From NCBI GenBank assembly GCA_051252515.1, contig JBPOFS010000006.1:62001-126000 (forward strand): 64,000 nucleotides of DNA. The letters run 5' to 3'. Origin of the DNA: UBA5078 sp051252515 (GTDB lineage Bacteria; Pseudomonadota; Gammaproteobacteria; Pseudomonadales; Pseudohongiellaceae). The notes below the pieces were generated by a model. It was not told the DNA's origin, did not search any database, and worked only from the letters and a program-made list of their open reading frames with translations. Position 1 is the stretch's first letter, and every line of letters begins with the position of its first letter. A program made the position numbers and the translations under genes. Shown one piece after another: positions 25,683-33,703 of this stretch.

Positions 25683-26855
25683 TCATTCCGAGTTATTAGC
25701 GCCCCTGATCTCTTCAGCTCGAAAATTTCGTATACCCATTTTCTTTTTGCGAGTTAACCAGCGCTGGAGTCTGCGCAGTGCCAGTGCAAATCCAGTCCAC
25801 ACCATGATGATGCCTGCGAATGACGCAAGACCAGCAATGGTTTGACCGACTATTCCAAGCGCCTCGCCGGTGTGCAGGTAACGCATCCAAAGTCGCGCTT
25901 GCGTGCCCGTTGTCTCGTTAGTAAATGGCTTCCAAGTAATCACATCACCATTTGTGGCTTCGACTGTAAGTGTGTACCGTTTCTGCGGTTGCCCACCGTC
26001 GCCTTCGTCAATCACTAGTCTGGCCGCGTTTGACCCTGACGCAGAAATGGTGAGCGTGATGGTGCGCCAGTCTTCGCTGTAAGTTTTCGCCAAAGCAAAG
26101 AGACTCTCATAGGGAACTCGATTGGTTTGTGCAGTCTCTAGGGTTTCGTTATTGGGTGGGAGTATTACTGGCCGCTCCTCGCCCGCAAGCTGATAAATCG
26201 GATTTATCGCCCAATTAAAATGAAAGCTGATAGCGGTAAAGATCACAATAAGAAGGGGCAATGCTGCCCAGAATCCATACACATGATGCCAATTGAAATC
26301 CCGCGCTTGCCCATTACGATGCTCCGAATTGAACAGGGTGCGTACGCGCAGGGTCGCTCGCGAAAAGCTCCTTGGCAGCCACAGATAAATGCCACTTACC
26401 AACAAGAACAGGAACATTATATTCGCAGCACCGGTGATATCGCGGGCGGTGTTGCGGCCATCGCCATTAATGTTGAGCCATCGGTGCCAGTCATGCATTG
26501 CAGCAAAAAATCTGCTGAGGGAATCTGAATGAGGCGCGTAGACTCGACCAGTATAGGGATTAAGTATGTGTGTCTGGCTGCTGCCTTGGCGCAGCACGGC
26601 AGGCGCAGTGGGATCAGAGCTAAGCATGAGACTGCTAGGCTCAAAACCCACGATACTGCTACTAGCCTCAATTAACTGATCGGCGCTCAACTGTTGCTGC
26701 CCCAACTCAGGCTCGGCATAGTAGCTGCGGTCTTCCCACACCTGCATCTGGCGCTCATAAGTGAGAATCACGCCTGTCACTGACATCATCAATATGACAA
26801 TGCCAGCAACGAGGCCACAGGCCAAGTGAAGCCAAAATAGAACAGTTCTAATCAT
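25683..26855 (-). CDS. PepSY-domain membrane protein, siderophore-reductase type
   Basis: The 390-residue protein has four probable TM helices (about 7-29, 155-175, 205-225, 345-370) with PepSY-like periplasmic domains between them. The first helix region LFWLHLACGLVAGIVILMMSVTGVILTYE is typical of PepSY_TM proteins such as FsrB and related ferric-siderophore reductases. Histidines in the helices (HLACG; WHRW; WHHVYGFW; RYLHTGEALG) are candidate heme ligands. It follows the TonB receptor gene by 60 bp on the same strand, and the pair is a common iron-uptake arrangement: the receptor imports a chelate and this protein reduces it. Confidence 0.88.
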   Translation of the reverse strand: MIRTVLFWLHLACGLVAGIVILMMSVTGVILTYERQMQVWEDRSYYAEPELGQQQLSADQLIEASSSIVGFEPSSLMLSSDPTAPAVLRQGSSQTHILNPYTGRVYAPHSDSLSRFFAAMHDWHRWLNINGDGRNTARDITGAANIMFLFLLVSGIYLWLPRSFSRATLRVRTLFNSEHRNGQARDFNWHHVYGFWAALPLLIVIFTAISFHFNWAINPIYQLAGEERPVILPPNNETLETAQTNRVPYESLFALAKTYSEDWRTITLTISASGSNAARLVIDEGDGGQPQKRYTLTVEATNGDVITWKPFTNETTGTQARLWMRYLHTGEALGIVGQTIAGLASFAGIIMVWTGFALALRRLQRWLTRKKKMGIRNFRAEEIRGANNSE

Positions 26856-26915
26856 AGAATTACTGGACGGAAACAGTGTAGGAGTTCATTGGCTTCAAAT
26901 TACCTTTATTAAGTC

Positions 26916-29141
26916 TCAATTGCGCAGGGTCTTAGTATAGGTGACGGAGACTGTACGCCCTTCCATTGGAAAATAGCGACTCGTGATATTTCTCGCCCTG
27001 TTCCCAGGGGCCACGGTAACTTCATCGAAAAGGTTGGCAACGGCAATAGTTAATTCGCCCAAATTCTTGCTTATAAAACTAGCGGAAAAATCTATCAGAG
27101 TTTCAGTTTCGTAGTTGCCGCGAGCGTACCCCGAACCATCTGGGAATCGATCGTCGCCGAAAATATGAAATGCCTGCAAGCGACTTCGCAACCATGGCTT
27201 TGAATTCCAATCGGCATACGCCGTTAGAGTCGTTGGCGAGAGAAACAAGTTTTGCAATTGTGCAGTTGTTCCGTCGTCGAGCTCGGCCTCCCCGTCATTC
27301 CATGTAAAAGTGCTGCCGATATTCAAAGCATTATTCACTGCAAAAGTCCCAGACGCCTCAAAGCCCCAGATATTTTCAGGCTGACGTAAGGGCACTGCAA
27401 GGGTGCCAGCCTCAATCACTCTAGTGCGTGACGCCAACTCGCTAACTGAATAAAAGGTTGCGGCGTCGAATCGTAAGCGACCTAAAGTTGTACGAAGACC
27501 AATTTCATAGGCGTCTGTCACAGCAGCCTCGGGATCCATCTGTGCGGCACTATCGACCTGCGCAGCGGCACGCCCGACTTGCGTTACATCTAAGCCCTGT
27601 GAAAAACTGAAATAAAGGTCGAGGTTAGATTGCGCATAATAAACAATCCCGGCATTGAATACCGCCGCATCATAGTTGACGTTGCCACCGGTGAAAATGC
27701 GGCCTGGGTTATAGACCAGATCATTGGCATCTGACATTTCGATATCAAACTCATCGTAACGCACACCGCCCGATAGAAGGAAATTTCCCAGTGGAACTTC
27801 CAATTGAGAGAAATAACCTAGGTTGATTTGTTCAATGTACGGCGTGGTGCGTTGTGTGGTTCGAGTATAGTCAACGCCATCAACAACCGCCCCCTCATCC
27901 ACGCTATTGTTGATTCTATCTGCCCCTATAACCAACCTACTGCCTTCTATCCAAGATGAAAGTGGAATATCCATCTTACCGCGAAAACCCGATCGCTCGC
28001 GCAATCGCTGCTGGCTGACGATTCTGCCTTGTTCGCTGCGGGCCGGCAAAGTGTCGGGAAACTCATGTGTCAATAAGGTCAATTCAAGAGCAGAACCGAG
28101 GAAATCATCATGTTGATATCGAAGCGTCGCATTATTAAATTCTTGCTCAGGAGTAAACAAGTAATGATCGGGTATCGTTGCAGGATCGGTAGCAGGCAAT
28201 CCGCGCAGCAAAAAATCACTGTCCGTAAAAAATGCACCTGTAAATTCGCCAACAGCATAAGTATCAGTGGTTGGGTTGCCCGCTTGAGTCAGTACAGCAT
28301 AATCGGACAAGTCTGCTTTGCGCTTGTAGCGATTTCCTGTAAACAGAACTCGTTGCTCTGGACTAATATCCCAATCAATCGCACCGTGAATATTAGTGAT
28401 GTCTCTGCCGTATTCACTAAGGTCATTCGGTATCACTGTGCCATCACCGTCGTAACCCACACCAGTACTTTGCGTCGACGCGCCTATGAGAAAACCAACA
28501 GCACCCAAATTGGCGCTATAGGATCCGTAAATTTCTTGGCTAAAATCACCATGTGATGTTTGTTTTGCTCCACGAACTTTTGCAACGATCTCATAGCCTT
28601 CGTCAACGGGCCTTTTGGTAATGAAATTGATCGCTCCACCGGTGGCACCAAAGCCAAAGACCGCGTTAGAGCCGCGCAGAACTTCGACGCGACCGATGGC
28701 GTCGTTTCCTATTGTGACGACGTCAAAATCCGAGCTACGCAGGAGCTGATTCTGTGGGACGCCATCGACCAGAATTAACGCAGTGCGTCCACGCAATAGA
28801 GCAGGCGTCTGCACTGTATTTTCCTGACCGGCTATTCCGGGCACGGAAAACTGCAGTAAGTTGGACAGCCGAGTGTTGATCACGAATTGTTGATCCAATT
28901 CCTCAAAATCAATCACCGTCACTGAATTAGGCATCGAAGAAATACTTTGGTTTGCCCGACGTCCGGACACCAGAATCTCATCAATTGCGCCTCTTGTTTG
29001 CGTATCCGCCTCATCTTCAGAACTTGCGGATTGGGCAAGTATTGAGGTACTGCAAAGAACACTAAACAGAGCCGCAGAAACAATGCTGTACAGTTCGCCG
29101 CGATTTTTCCAATTGTTTGGATTTGAATATACAGACATCAT
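26916..29141 (-). CDS. TonB-dependent outer-membrane receptor (siderophore type)
   Basis: About 741 residues: a signal peptide (ending near SILAQ), a probable TonB box region (GAIDEILVSGRRA), a plug domain (VTVIDFEELDQQF to about residue 190, with LIDGVP-like ILVDGVPQN and VEVLRGSNAVFGFGATGGAINF), and a 22-strand barrel ending SVTYTKTLRN. The pattern is closest to ferric-siderophore receptors; the substrate is not identifiable. I choose the ATG at 29139-29141 because a perfect AAGGAGG stands just before it; an upstream in-frame start gives no signal peptide. A strong Fur-box candidate lies about 190 bp upstream, and the PepSY reductase gene follows. Confidence 0.93.
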   Translation of the reverse strand: MMSVYSNPNNWKNRGELYSIVSAALFSVLCSTSILAQSASSEDEADTQTRGAIDEILVSGRRANQSISSMPNSVTVIDFEELDQQFVINTRLSNLLQFSVPGIAGQENTVQTPALLRGRTALILVDGVPQNQLLRSSDFDVVTIGNDAIGRVEVLRGSNAVFGFGATGGAINFITKRPVDEGYEIVAKVRGAKQTSHGDFSQEIYGSYSANLGAVGFLIGASTQSTGVGYDGDGTVIPNDLSEYGRDITNIHGAIDWDISPEQRVLFTGNRYKRKADLSDYAVLTQAGNPTTDTYAVGEFTGAFFTDSDFLLRGLPATDPATIPDHYLFTPEQEFNNATLRYQHDDFLGSALELTLLTHEFPDTLPARSEQGRIVSQQRLRERSGFRGKMDIPLSSWIEGSRLVIGADRINNSVDEGAVVDGVDYTRTTQRTTPYIEQINLGYFSQLEVPLGNFLLSGGVRYDEFDIEMSDANDLVYNPGRIFTGGNVNYDAAVFNAGIVYYAQSNLDLYFSFSQGLDVTQVGRAAAQVDSAAQMDPEAAVTDAYEIGLRTTLGRLRFDAATFYSVSELASRTRVIEAGTLAVPLRQPENIWGFEASGTFAVNNALNIGSTFTWNDGEAELDDGTTAQLQNLFLSPTTLTAYADWNSKPWLRSRLQAFHIFGDDRFPDGSGYARGNYETETLIDFSASFISKNLGELTIAVANLFDEVTVAPGNRARNITSRYFPMEGRTVSVTYTKTLRN

Positions 29142-29324
29142 TCTGCCCTCCTTGAGCCAAAGCCTAACGTCATTTAGCGGTGTTGAAATTATCACTACAA
29201 TTCAATTCATATAACTCCTGACTTTAGTCTTCCCAAAATAGCTTAGTCTGTTCTTGGGTAGCACTTTCTTTAAAGAGGTCAGAAAAGTGAGCGAAATTGT
29301 ACGAAACTTATCAGGAGATGTAAA

Positions 29325-29339
29325 TGATAACTATGATCA
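29325..29339 (-). promoter_or_regulatory. Candidate Fur box upstream of the TonB receptor
   Basis: TGATAACTATGATCA matches the 7-1-7 Fur consensus (TGATAAT-N-ATTATCA) at 12 of 14 defined positions, within a wider inverted repeat AATGAT...ATCATT (29323-29341). It lies about 185 bp upstream of the receptor start, in a 470-bp intergenic region. It supports iron repression of the receptor/PepSY operon. Confidence 0.6.
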
Positions 29340-29538
29340 TTCGTGTTTAGATGTGCGGGATTGATCTCAAGAAACTAACTTTTCTAGAACTACTTGCCAC
29401 CAGAACACAACTCTTGACTCACTAAGCAACACGAAAATGACACCCATCAAAATTCCTGCCAACGCGGATGCCCAAGGTAAAGAGTCGATCGTTTCTTCTG
29501 AGACAACGCTAGCGACTCTGCGCCGTGCTTTATGCACT

Positions 29539-29588
29539 TAAACGAAAAAGGGGGCTGAATCATTCGATTCAGCCCCCTTTTTCGTTTA
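29539..29588. terminator. Perfect 23-bp inverted repeat, bidirectional terminator
   Basis: The arms 29539-29561 and 29566-29588 are perfectly complementary over 23 bp around an ATTC loop, with a GC-rich core (GGGGGCTGAATC) flanked by A and T runs on each side. It lies 24 bp after the stop of the Met/His-rich protein gene and should stop transcription from that side. Confidence 0.88.
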
Positions 29589-29612
29589 GGTGAAGTTGTT
29601 GGACTCTTTGGC

Positions 29613-30797
29613 TTATTGTGCAGATGACATGATCATATTGTGTTGCATGTTCATGGCTTCGCGAGCACGGTTTCGCTCCGATTGCATCAATTCGCCGACC
29701 GCCGGTCCACCCTGATTGTAGATACCGCCACGCAGCGCGAATCGCAGATAGTCCATCGACTCTGCGTTGTCGCTAGCCTTGTTGGTAAAGAACACGACAG
29801 CCTGATCCATTAACTCGTCCAGATTCTCAGCATTTGGGAAGGCAAGAATATCGGCGACGACGGTTTCCAGCTGGTTCAGGTTGTCCAGGATGATGGCAGC
29901 CTCGGGTGACTGGCTGTATAGGTCAGGCGCGATAGCCGGCGCCATTGGCAGCTCGCTAGGCGTGGGGAACATCGTCATACCACCGGAGGTGCCGGCCTTA
30001 TTCCAGAAACGCTCAAGCGCTACATCTACGCCGCCATTGAACTGGCTGTCCAAACCTTGCAGAATCACCGCTTCCAACGCGGCGAGTTGCAACCATTGCT
30101 GTGTCCACAGGAAGCCGCGCAGCAGTGGAAACGCCGATTTCAGCCCGTTAGCCTGGTCATGCTCCAGCAGATAGTCACTCGCCTTCGGTGCAGTGGCTAC
30201 CGAATATTGATCGTCGCTAAGATAGTCGTTGATCGCTGCGGTGACGGCAGCGCGTTTGTCTCCAATCGAATCATCGATATAGATAACAAATAATCTTTCC
30301 TCGAAGTTCCTACCGCGTTTGAAAACCTCCGCCGTATGACGACTAATGGCTGAGCTATTCTCGAAGGCTGTTTCCGCCGCTTCGTGGCTGTGCTTGCCGC
30401 GCATCATTTCCATAAGCCTGACTCGTGCCTCGACCTCCAGATTGTGGTGCGGGCCATTGCCCATGTCCATGGGCATGTCGCCGCTATGAGACATCATGCC
30501 AGCGGCCATCATTTGGCTCATGGTCATTTTGGCCTGCATGTTCAAGCTCATTTGTAGTTCATTCTGAGCCTGCTGCGTCGCCGGATTGGCATTGATTGCA
30601 GCAATTTCCTCAAAGGATTTAGCTTGGGTGACGTCGAAGGCGTTAAACAGGTCCGCGACCTGCGGATACTGCAGCTGTATCTCGGTGTCTTCCTGTGCCG
30701 TCAGAGCACTGGTAAAGAGGCAGGCAACTACCATGGCAGAGGCCAGCAAGGTCTTTCTTGTGACCGACTTGGGCTTGTGACTCAGTTTGTTTTTCAT
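29613..30797 (-). CDS. Secreted Met/His-rich protein of unknown function (paralog A)
   Basis: I do not recognise a named family. The 394-residue protein has a signal peptide (ending near ALTAQ, residue 35). A striking Met/His-rich stretch follows at residues 83-138, with 14 Met and 5 His by my count (MSQMMAAGMM, GDMPMDMG, HH, HSH), and then a mostly helical domain. Met/His-rich stretches are known in periplasmic copper-binding proteins, so copper binding is plausible but unproven. It is clearly paralogous to the product of 33704-34825: shared blocks include GR-x-F-E-x-L..IYI, a Q-W-L-x-x-A-LE segment, a LDNL segment and LRGGIYN-x-GGPA near the end. The pair flanks the second copper monooxygenase. 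The base composition looks more GC-rich than the flanks. Confidence 0.75.
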   Translation of the reverse strand: MKNKLSHKPKSVTRKTLLASAMVVACLFTSALTAQEDTEIQLQYPQVADLFNAFDVTQAKSFEEIAAINANPATQQAQNELQMSLNMQAKMTMSQMMAAGMMSHSGDMPMDMGNGPHHNLEVEARVRLMEMMRGKHSHEAAETAFENSSAISRHTAEVFKRGRNFEERLFVIYIDDSIGDKRAAVTAAINDYLSDDQYSVATAPKASDYLLEHDQANGLKSAFPLLRGFLWTQQWLQLAALEAVILQGLDSQFNGGVDVALERFWNKAGTSGGMTMFPTPSELPMAPAIAPDLYSQSPEAAIILDNLNQLETVVADILAFPNAENLDELMDQAVVFFTNKASDNAESMDYLRFALRGGIYNQGGPAVGELMQSERNRAREAMNMQHNMIMSSAQ

Positions 30798-31214
30798 GTC
30801 CCAATTCCTCGATTGGTTCTATTTACACCGCTTACCCGGTCAAGGCTGGTGGAGGGCCAATCTACTTGTTGATCCCGAATGCGGGATGTAAAAACAGTAT
30901 AAACGCATCCCTCAGCCGGTGCCATCCCACTCCAGAGTTTCGCGATCCCCCTGATGACCAGAACCAATTCAATAGATCGGTAGCGCTTGGCACGATGCGG
31001 GTTGGCAATGCTGAAATTCACTAAATTCGCGTTTCTCAGCTGACAGGAAGTCAACCGTAAGCTAAAAGCCTAGTATTCTCGAATTTAGCGTTGGAATAGG
31101 GAGGAGAACTTCACGAAGATTTGATCGCCGTTCACTCTCAGGTCGGTCAATTGGAGGCGACAACATGTCAAAGCAGGAGATGAGCAGACCAAGTGTAGGA
31201 AGAGACACAAAGAA
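30798..31214. other. Intergenic region upstream of paralog A
   Basis: About 415 bp with no convincing gene. It contains an imperfect hairpin near 30880-30915 (GGGATG / CATCCC) and AT-rich stretches that could hold the promoter of paralog A. I cannot place a reliable -35/-10 pair. Confidence 0.5.
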
Positions 31215-31248
31215 TAATGTGCAAGCAGCGATTGCTGCTTGCACATTA
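31215..31248 (-). terminator. Terminator hairpin after the 305-residue secreted protein gene
   Basis: A 15-bp perfect inverted repeat (31215-31229 with 31234-31248, GATT loop) begins 9 bp after the stop codon at 31257. On the minus strand it is followed by TTCTTTGTG. It separates this operon from paralog A. Confidence 0.82.
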
Positions 31249-31256
31249 CCCAAGGT

Positions 31257-32174
31257 TCAAGGATTAACGGTTACAGGGAAGTAAGCGTTGGAATAGCAAC
31301 AAACATTATCGAATTGGCTATCTGGAGCCTCGAAATTATCTACTCTAAGGCGCATTATGTAATTCCCAGGCTCTGGGAAGGTCACCTGAGTTGAAACCTC
31401 GGTCCATTCATTAATGTTTGGATCGCTTGGATTGTTTTCTGCGCGCACACTGCCAGGAATCTCTGGCGTTTCTATTTCCGGCTCGGCAGGACCCTGATGC
31501 ATAGCCCAAAAAGTGCCAAGATCGTAATAGGGCAAAACGTCTGCATAACCATCACGCTCCCCTCGATCCTGCATCAGCGCAGAAAGCGTGAGCGCCTGGC
31601 CGACTTTGACGGTTTTAGGCTCTGCATATATACCCACTTCATTAACGGACTCAGGACCACCCTCGCTGAACCTTATAGCAGGCCTCAAGGAGCCTGCAGC
31701 GGATATACCAGCACTTAACTCATAGGCAGCTGATGTGGCGCGGCCTGGTATTGAGTAAGTGTTACCGCCTGATGTTAGCGTCCAAATAACTTCGGTACCC
31801 GCCATGTCTGCAGGGACAGTGACTCCAAAGGCGCCTCGTTCCTGAATACCAACGAATCCACGTCTGCTGTATACGGGAAAATGCGTAGGTTGTGCGCCTT
31901 GAAATTGGGCCGGTTCCAACTTGTTATTAGGCCCTAGCGGTACATCCACGGTAGCTTCTCTATTCTGATTGGCGAAGCCAAAGATCAAGGTGGTCGACCC
32001 ATCTTCATTGGCAATCCAGCCATTGAACATAGGGGCCACTATTTCACCAGTCTTTGAGCGAGTCCCCAAAGGATAATCGCGGGCCCGTTCTGGTAGTTGA
32101 GCATGCAGGGGGGCTGCTATAAGCAGCCCCGCCAGCATAGGCAATAATAATCTAGAAACTTTCAAACAACTCAT
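31257..32174 (-). CDS. Secreted protein of unknown function, coupled to the cytochrome-copper monooxygenase
   Basis: I do not recognise a named family. The 305-residue protein has a signal peptide (about 1-26, ending APLHA) and looks largely beta-structured: FNGWIANEDGSTTLIFGF, then PAGTE-like and EPKTVKVGQALTLSALM strands, and a C-terminal immunoglobulin-like part (YIMRLRVDNFEAP). Two adjacent cysteines (DNVCCYSNAYFPV) lie near the C-terminus and could bind metal or form a vicinal disulfide. Its ATG overlaps the stop of the cytochrome-monooxygenase gene by one base (TAATG), so the two are translationally coupled and probably act together. A terminator follows. Confidence 0.78.
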   Translation of the reverse strand: MSCLKVSRLLLPMLAGLLIAAPLHAQLPERARDYPLGTRSKTGEIVAPMFNGWIANEDGSTTLIFGFANQNREATVDVPLGPNNKLEPAQFQGAQPTHFPVYSRRGFVGIQERGAFGVTVPADMAGTEVIWTLTSGGNTYSIPGRATSAAYELSAGISAAGSLRPAIRFSEGGPESVNEVGIYAEPKTVKVGQALTLSALMQDRGERDGYADVLPYYDLGTFWAMHQGPAEPEIETPEIPGSVRAENNPSDPNINEWTEVSTQVTFPEPGNYIMRLRVDNFEAPDSQFDNVCCYSNAYFPVTVNP

Positions 32175-33511
32175 TATTGCGCTCCACCATCCAAGCTAGC
32201 AACGCTGCTATTGTCTCGCTCTTTGCGCTCGGTTAGAAGGGCCTCATAGGCCTCGTCATCGAGATGAGAAACAGCTATCCATGCATGTGACATCTCATCC
32301 GTAGTACGCTGACCAGAGCCCACCCATTGATCCGGATCAGGGTTCATGGGGTTGTCTGCAGTGTTGTCATACCATGCCGTCATGATAAGGGTCGCGCCCG
32401 CAGGAATAAGGGGCTGATAACCTTCTTCATAGGTGTGACTGTGGTTCCAAGCGGAGGTCCAATTGGAAGCCTGACTTAATGCTTCTGTTCTGCCCGTTTC
32501 CGGATAGAACACTTCCAATGACATTGCGACACCCCGAAGATGCATATGAGGCTGCCAGCTGTCGATGCGAACCGGATGGTCGAAAGATCTGAACCCCTGA
32601 GTCATAAGCTTGCCATGGGGGGCAATCATATAATCATCCGTTGCGGCCGAGAGCGTATAGGCGCGCAAGTCTTGGCGGTAGCTTTCTTCTTCGACAAACC
32701 CATCTTCTTCGTCGTGGTACCAGATGCCTATGGTCACTTGATCATTTGGCACCGCAATACCATTAGGGAAATAGTGAATCTCCCATTCAACCTTTGAATT
32801 CGCCGGTACTTTTCTGCAAGCGCCTTTTGGTACTTTCTCTCCGAGTTTGCCAATCGCAAATTCGGACAGACGGTCGCCATCGACCCATTCGCCATTTGCG
32901 TCCAGAACCTTGAAGTGAGAGTTAGCATGGTGAGTTGAGCCAATGGCTGCTGCCGAGGGGCGTGTCTCAACTGCCTTAATGCAACGACTCTCGTCGATGC
33001 CTGCATCTACAATTGGCTTCCACCACAGGTCTTGACCATTCGCAGGGACATCCCAAGCTTCAGATTTAATAGTGTGATCGGGCTGTCCGAGCTCATCAGC
33101 CAAACGCCATTCGTCCACAGCGGGGTACATCTTGGGCTGCGGTAAATCTTCCGGATTGCCCATAGGCGAGCCGGCGTTAACCCAATCTACGATTGTATCG
33201 ATGTCGCCTTGCGACAAACGCCAGTCATTTTGGAGATTCTGAATGCCAACATCGTTATCATAATGATAAGGAGGCATTTCCCGGTTCATGACCCTCATCT
33301 GAATGAGTGGAGCCCAAGGCCGCACTTCTTCATAGCTCATGAATGACATCGGCCCAACTGATCCAGGTTGGTGGCAGTTCTGACAATTCTCCTGAATTAT
33401 CCGAGACACCTCTTTGGCATAGGTGGGGTGTGTAGCGGCGTCCTGAGCACTACTAAGTGCTGGGAATGCTGCAAAAACTAGGAGCGTTTTTAGGACTTTT
33501 TGATACATCAT
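32174..33511 (-). CDS. Secreted cytochrome c-type II copper monooxygenase fusion
   Basis: The 445-residue precursor has a signal peptide (ending ALSSA, residue 22) and a cytochrome c domain (about 28-120) with heme site CQNCH at 43-47 and Met79 (REMPPY) as axial-ligand candidate. A C-terminal PHM/DBH-like domain follows (about 140-420). The copper ligands fit His194-His195 (STHHANSHF), His246 (WEIHYFPNG), His322-x-His324 (WQPHMHLRG) and Met407 (TDEMSHAWI). It therefore carries in one chain the heme and copper parts found on separate genes at 22122-24035. The start is ATG 33511, with GAGAGGA upstream; a longer in-frame start gives no signal peptide. It is the first gene of a two-gene operon. 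Confidence 0.87.
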   Translation of the reverse strand: MMYQKVLKTLLVFAAFPALSSAQDAATHPTYAKEVSRIIQENCQNCHQPGSVGPMSFMSYEEVRPWAPLIQMRVMNREMPPYHYDNDVGIQNLQNDWRLSQGDIDTIVDWVNAGSPMGNPEDLPQPKMYPAVDEWRLADELGQPDHTIKSEAWDVPANGQDLWWKPIVDAGIDESRCIKAVETRPSAAAIGSTHHANSHFKVLDANGEWVDGDRLSEFAIGKLGEKVPKGACRKVPANSKVEWEIHYFPNGIAVPNDQVTIGIWYHDEEDGFVEEESYRQDLRAYTLSAATDDYMIAPHGKLMTQGFRSFDHPVRIDSWQPHMHLRGVAMSLEVFYPETGRTEALSQASNWTSAWNHSHTYEEGYQPLIPAGATLIMTAWYDNTADNPMNPDPDQWVGSGQRTTDEMSHAWIAVSHLDDEAYEALLTERKERDNSSVASLDGGAQ

Positions 33512-33703
33512 TTTCCATATCCTCTCGTGGGATGGGTATTTGAATACACTAGCTGGTATTACTAACTCTAAATTCAAAATGAGTCTGATTATAGATAATG
33601 CTCATTTGAGCCTTGGACTTCAAGTACATAAATGTTACGAGTTGTCGACTAAATGTGCAAGTTTATCGAGCACTGCGCACTAAAATGAAGCGCAGAAGCG
33701 ACC

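Noticed and set aside
25683..26855. PepSY protein as a sulfite reductase subunit
   Set aside because: Its position after a TonB receptor with a Fur box and the four-helix PepSY_TM layout fit iron-chelate reduction better; no flavoprotein partner is adjacent.
28110..28556. Open frame of about 148 codons on the plus strand inside the TonB receptor
   Set aside because: The receptor on the other strand has full-length homology. The antisense product has no recognisable motif.
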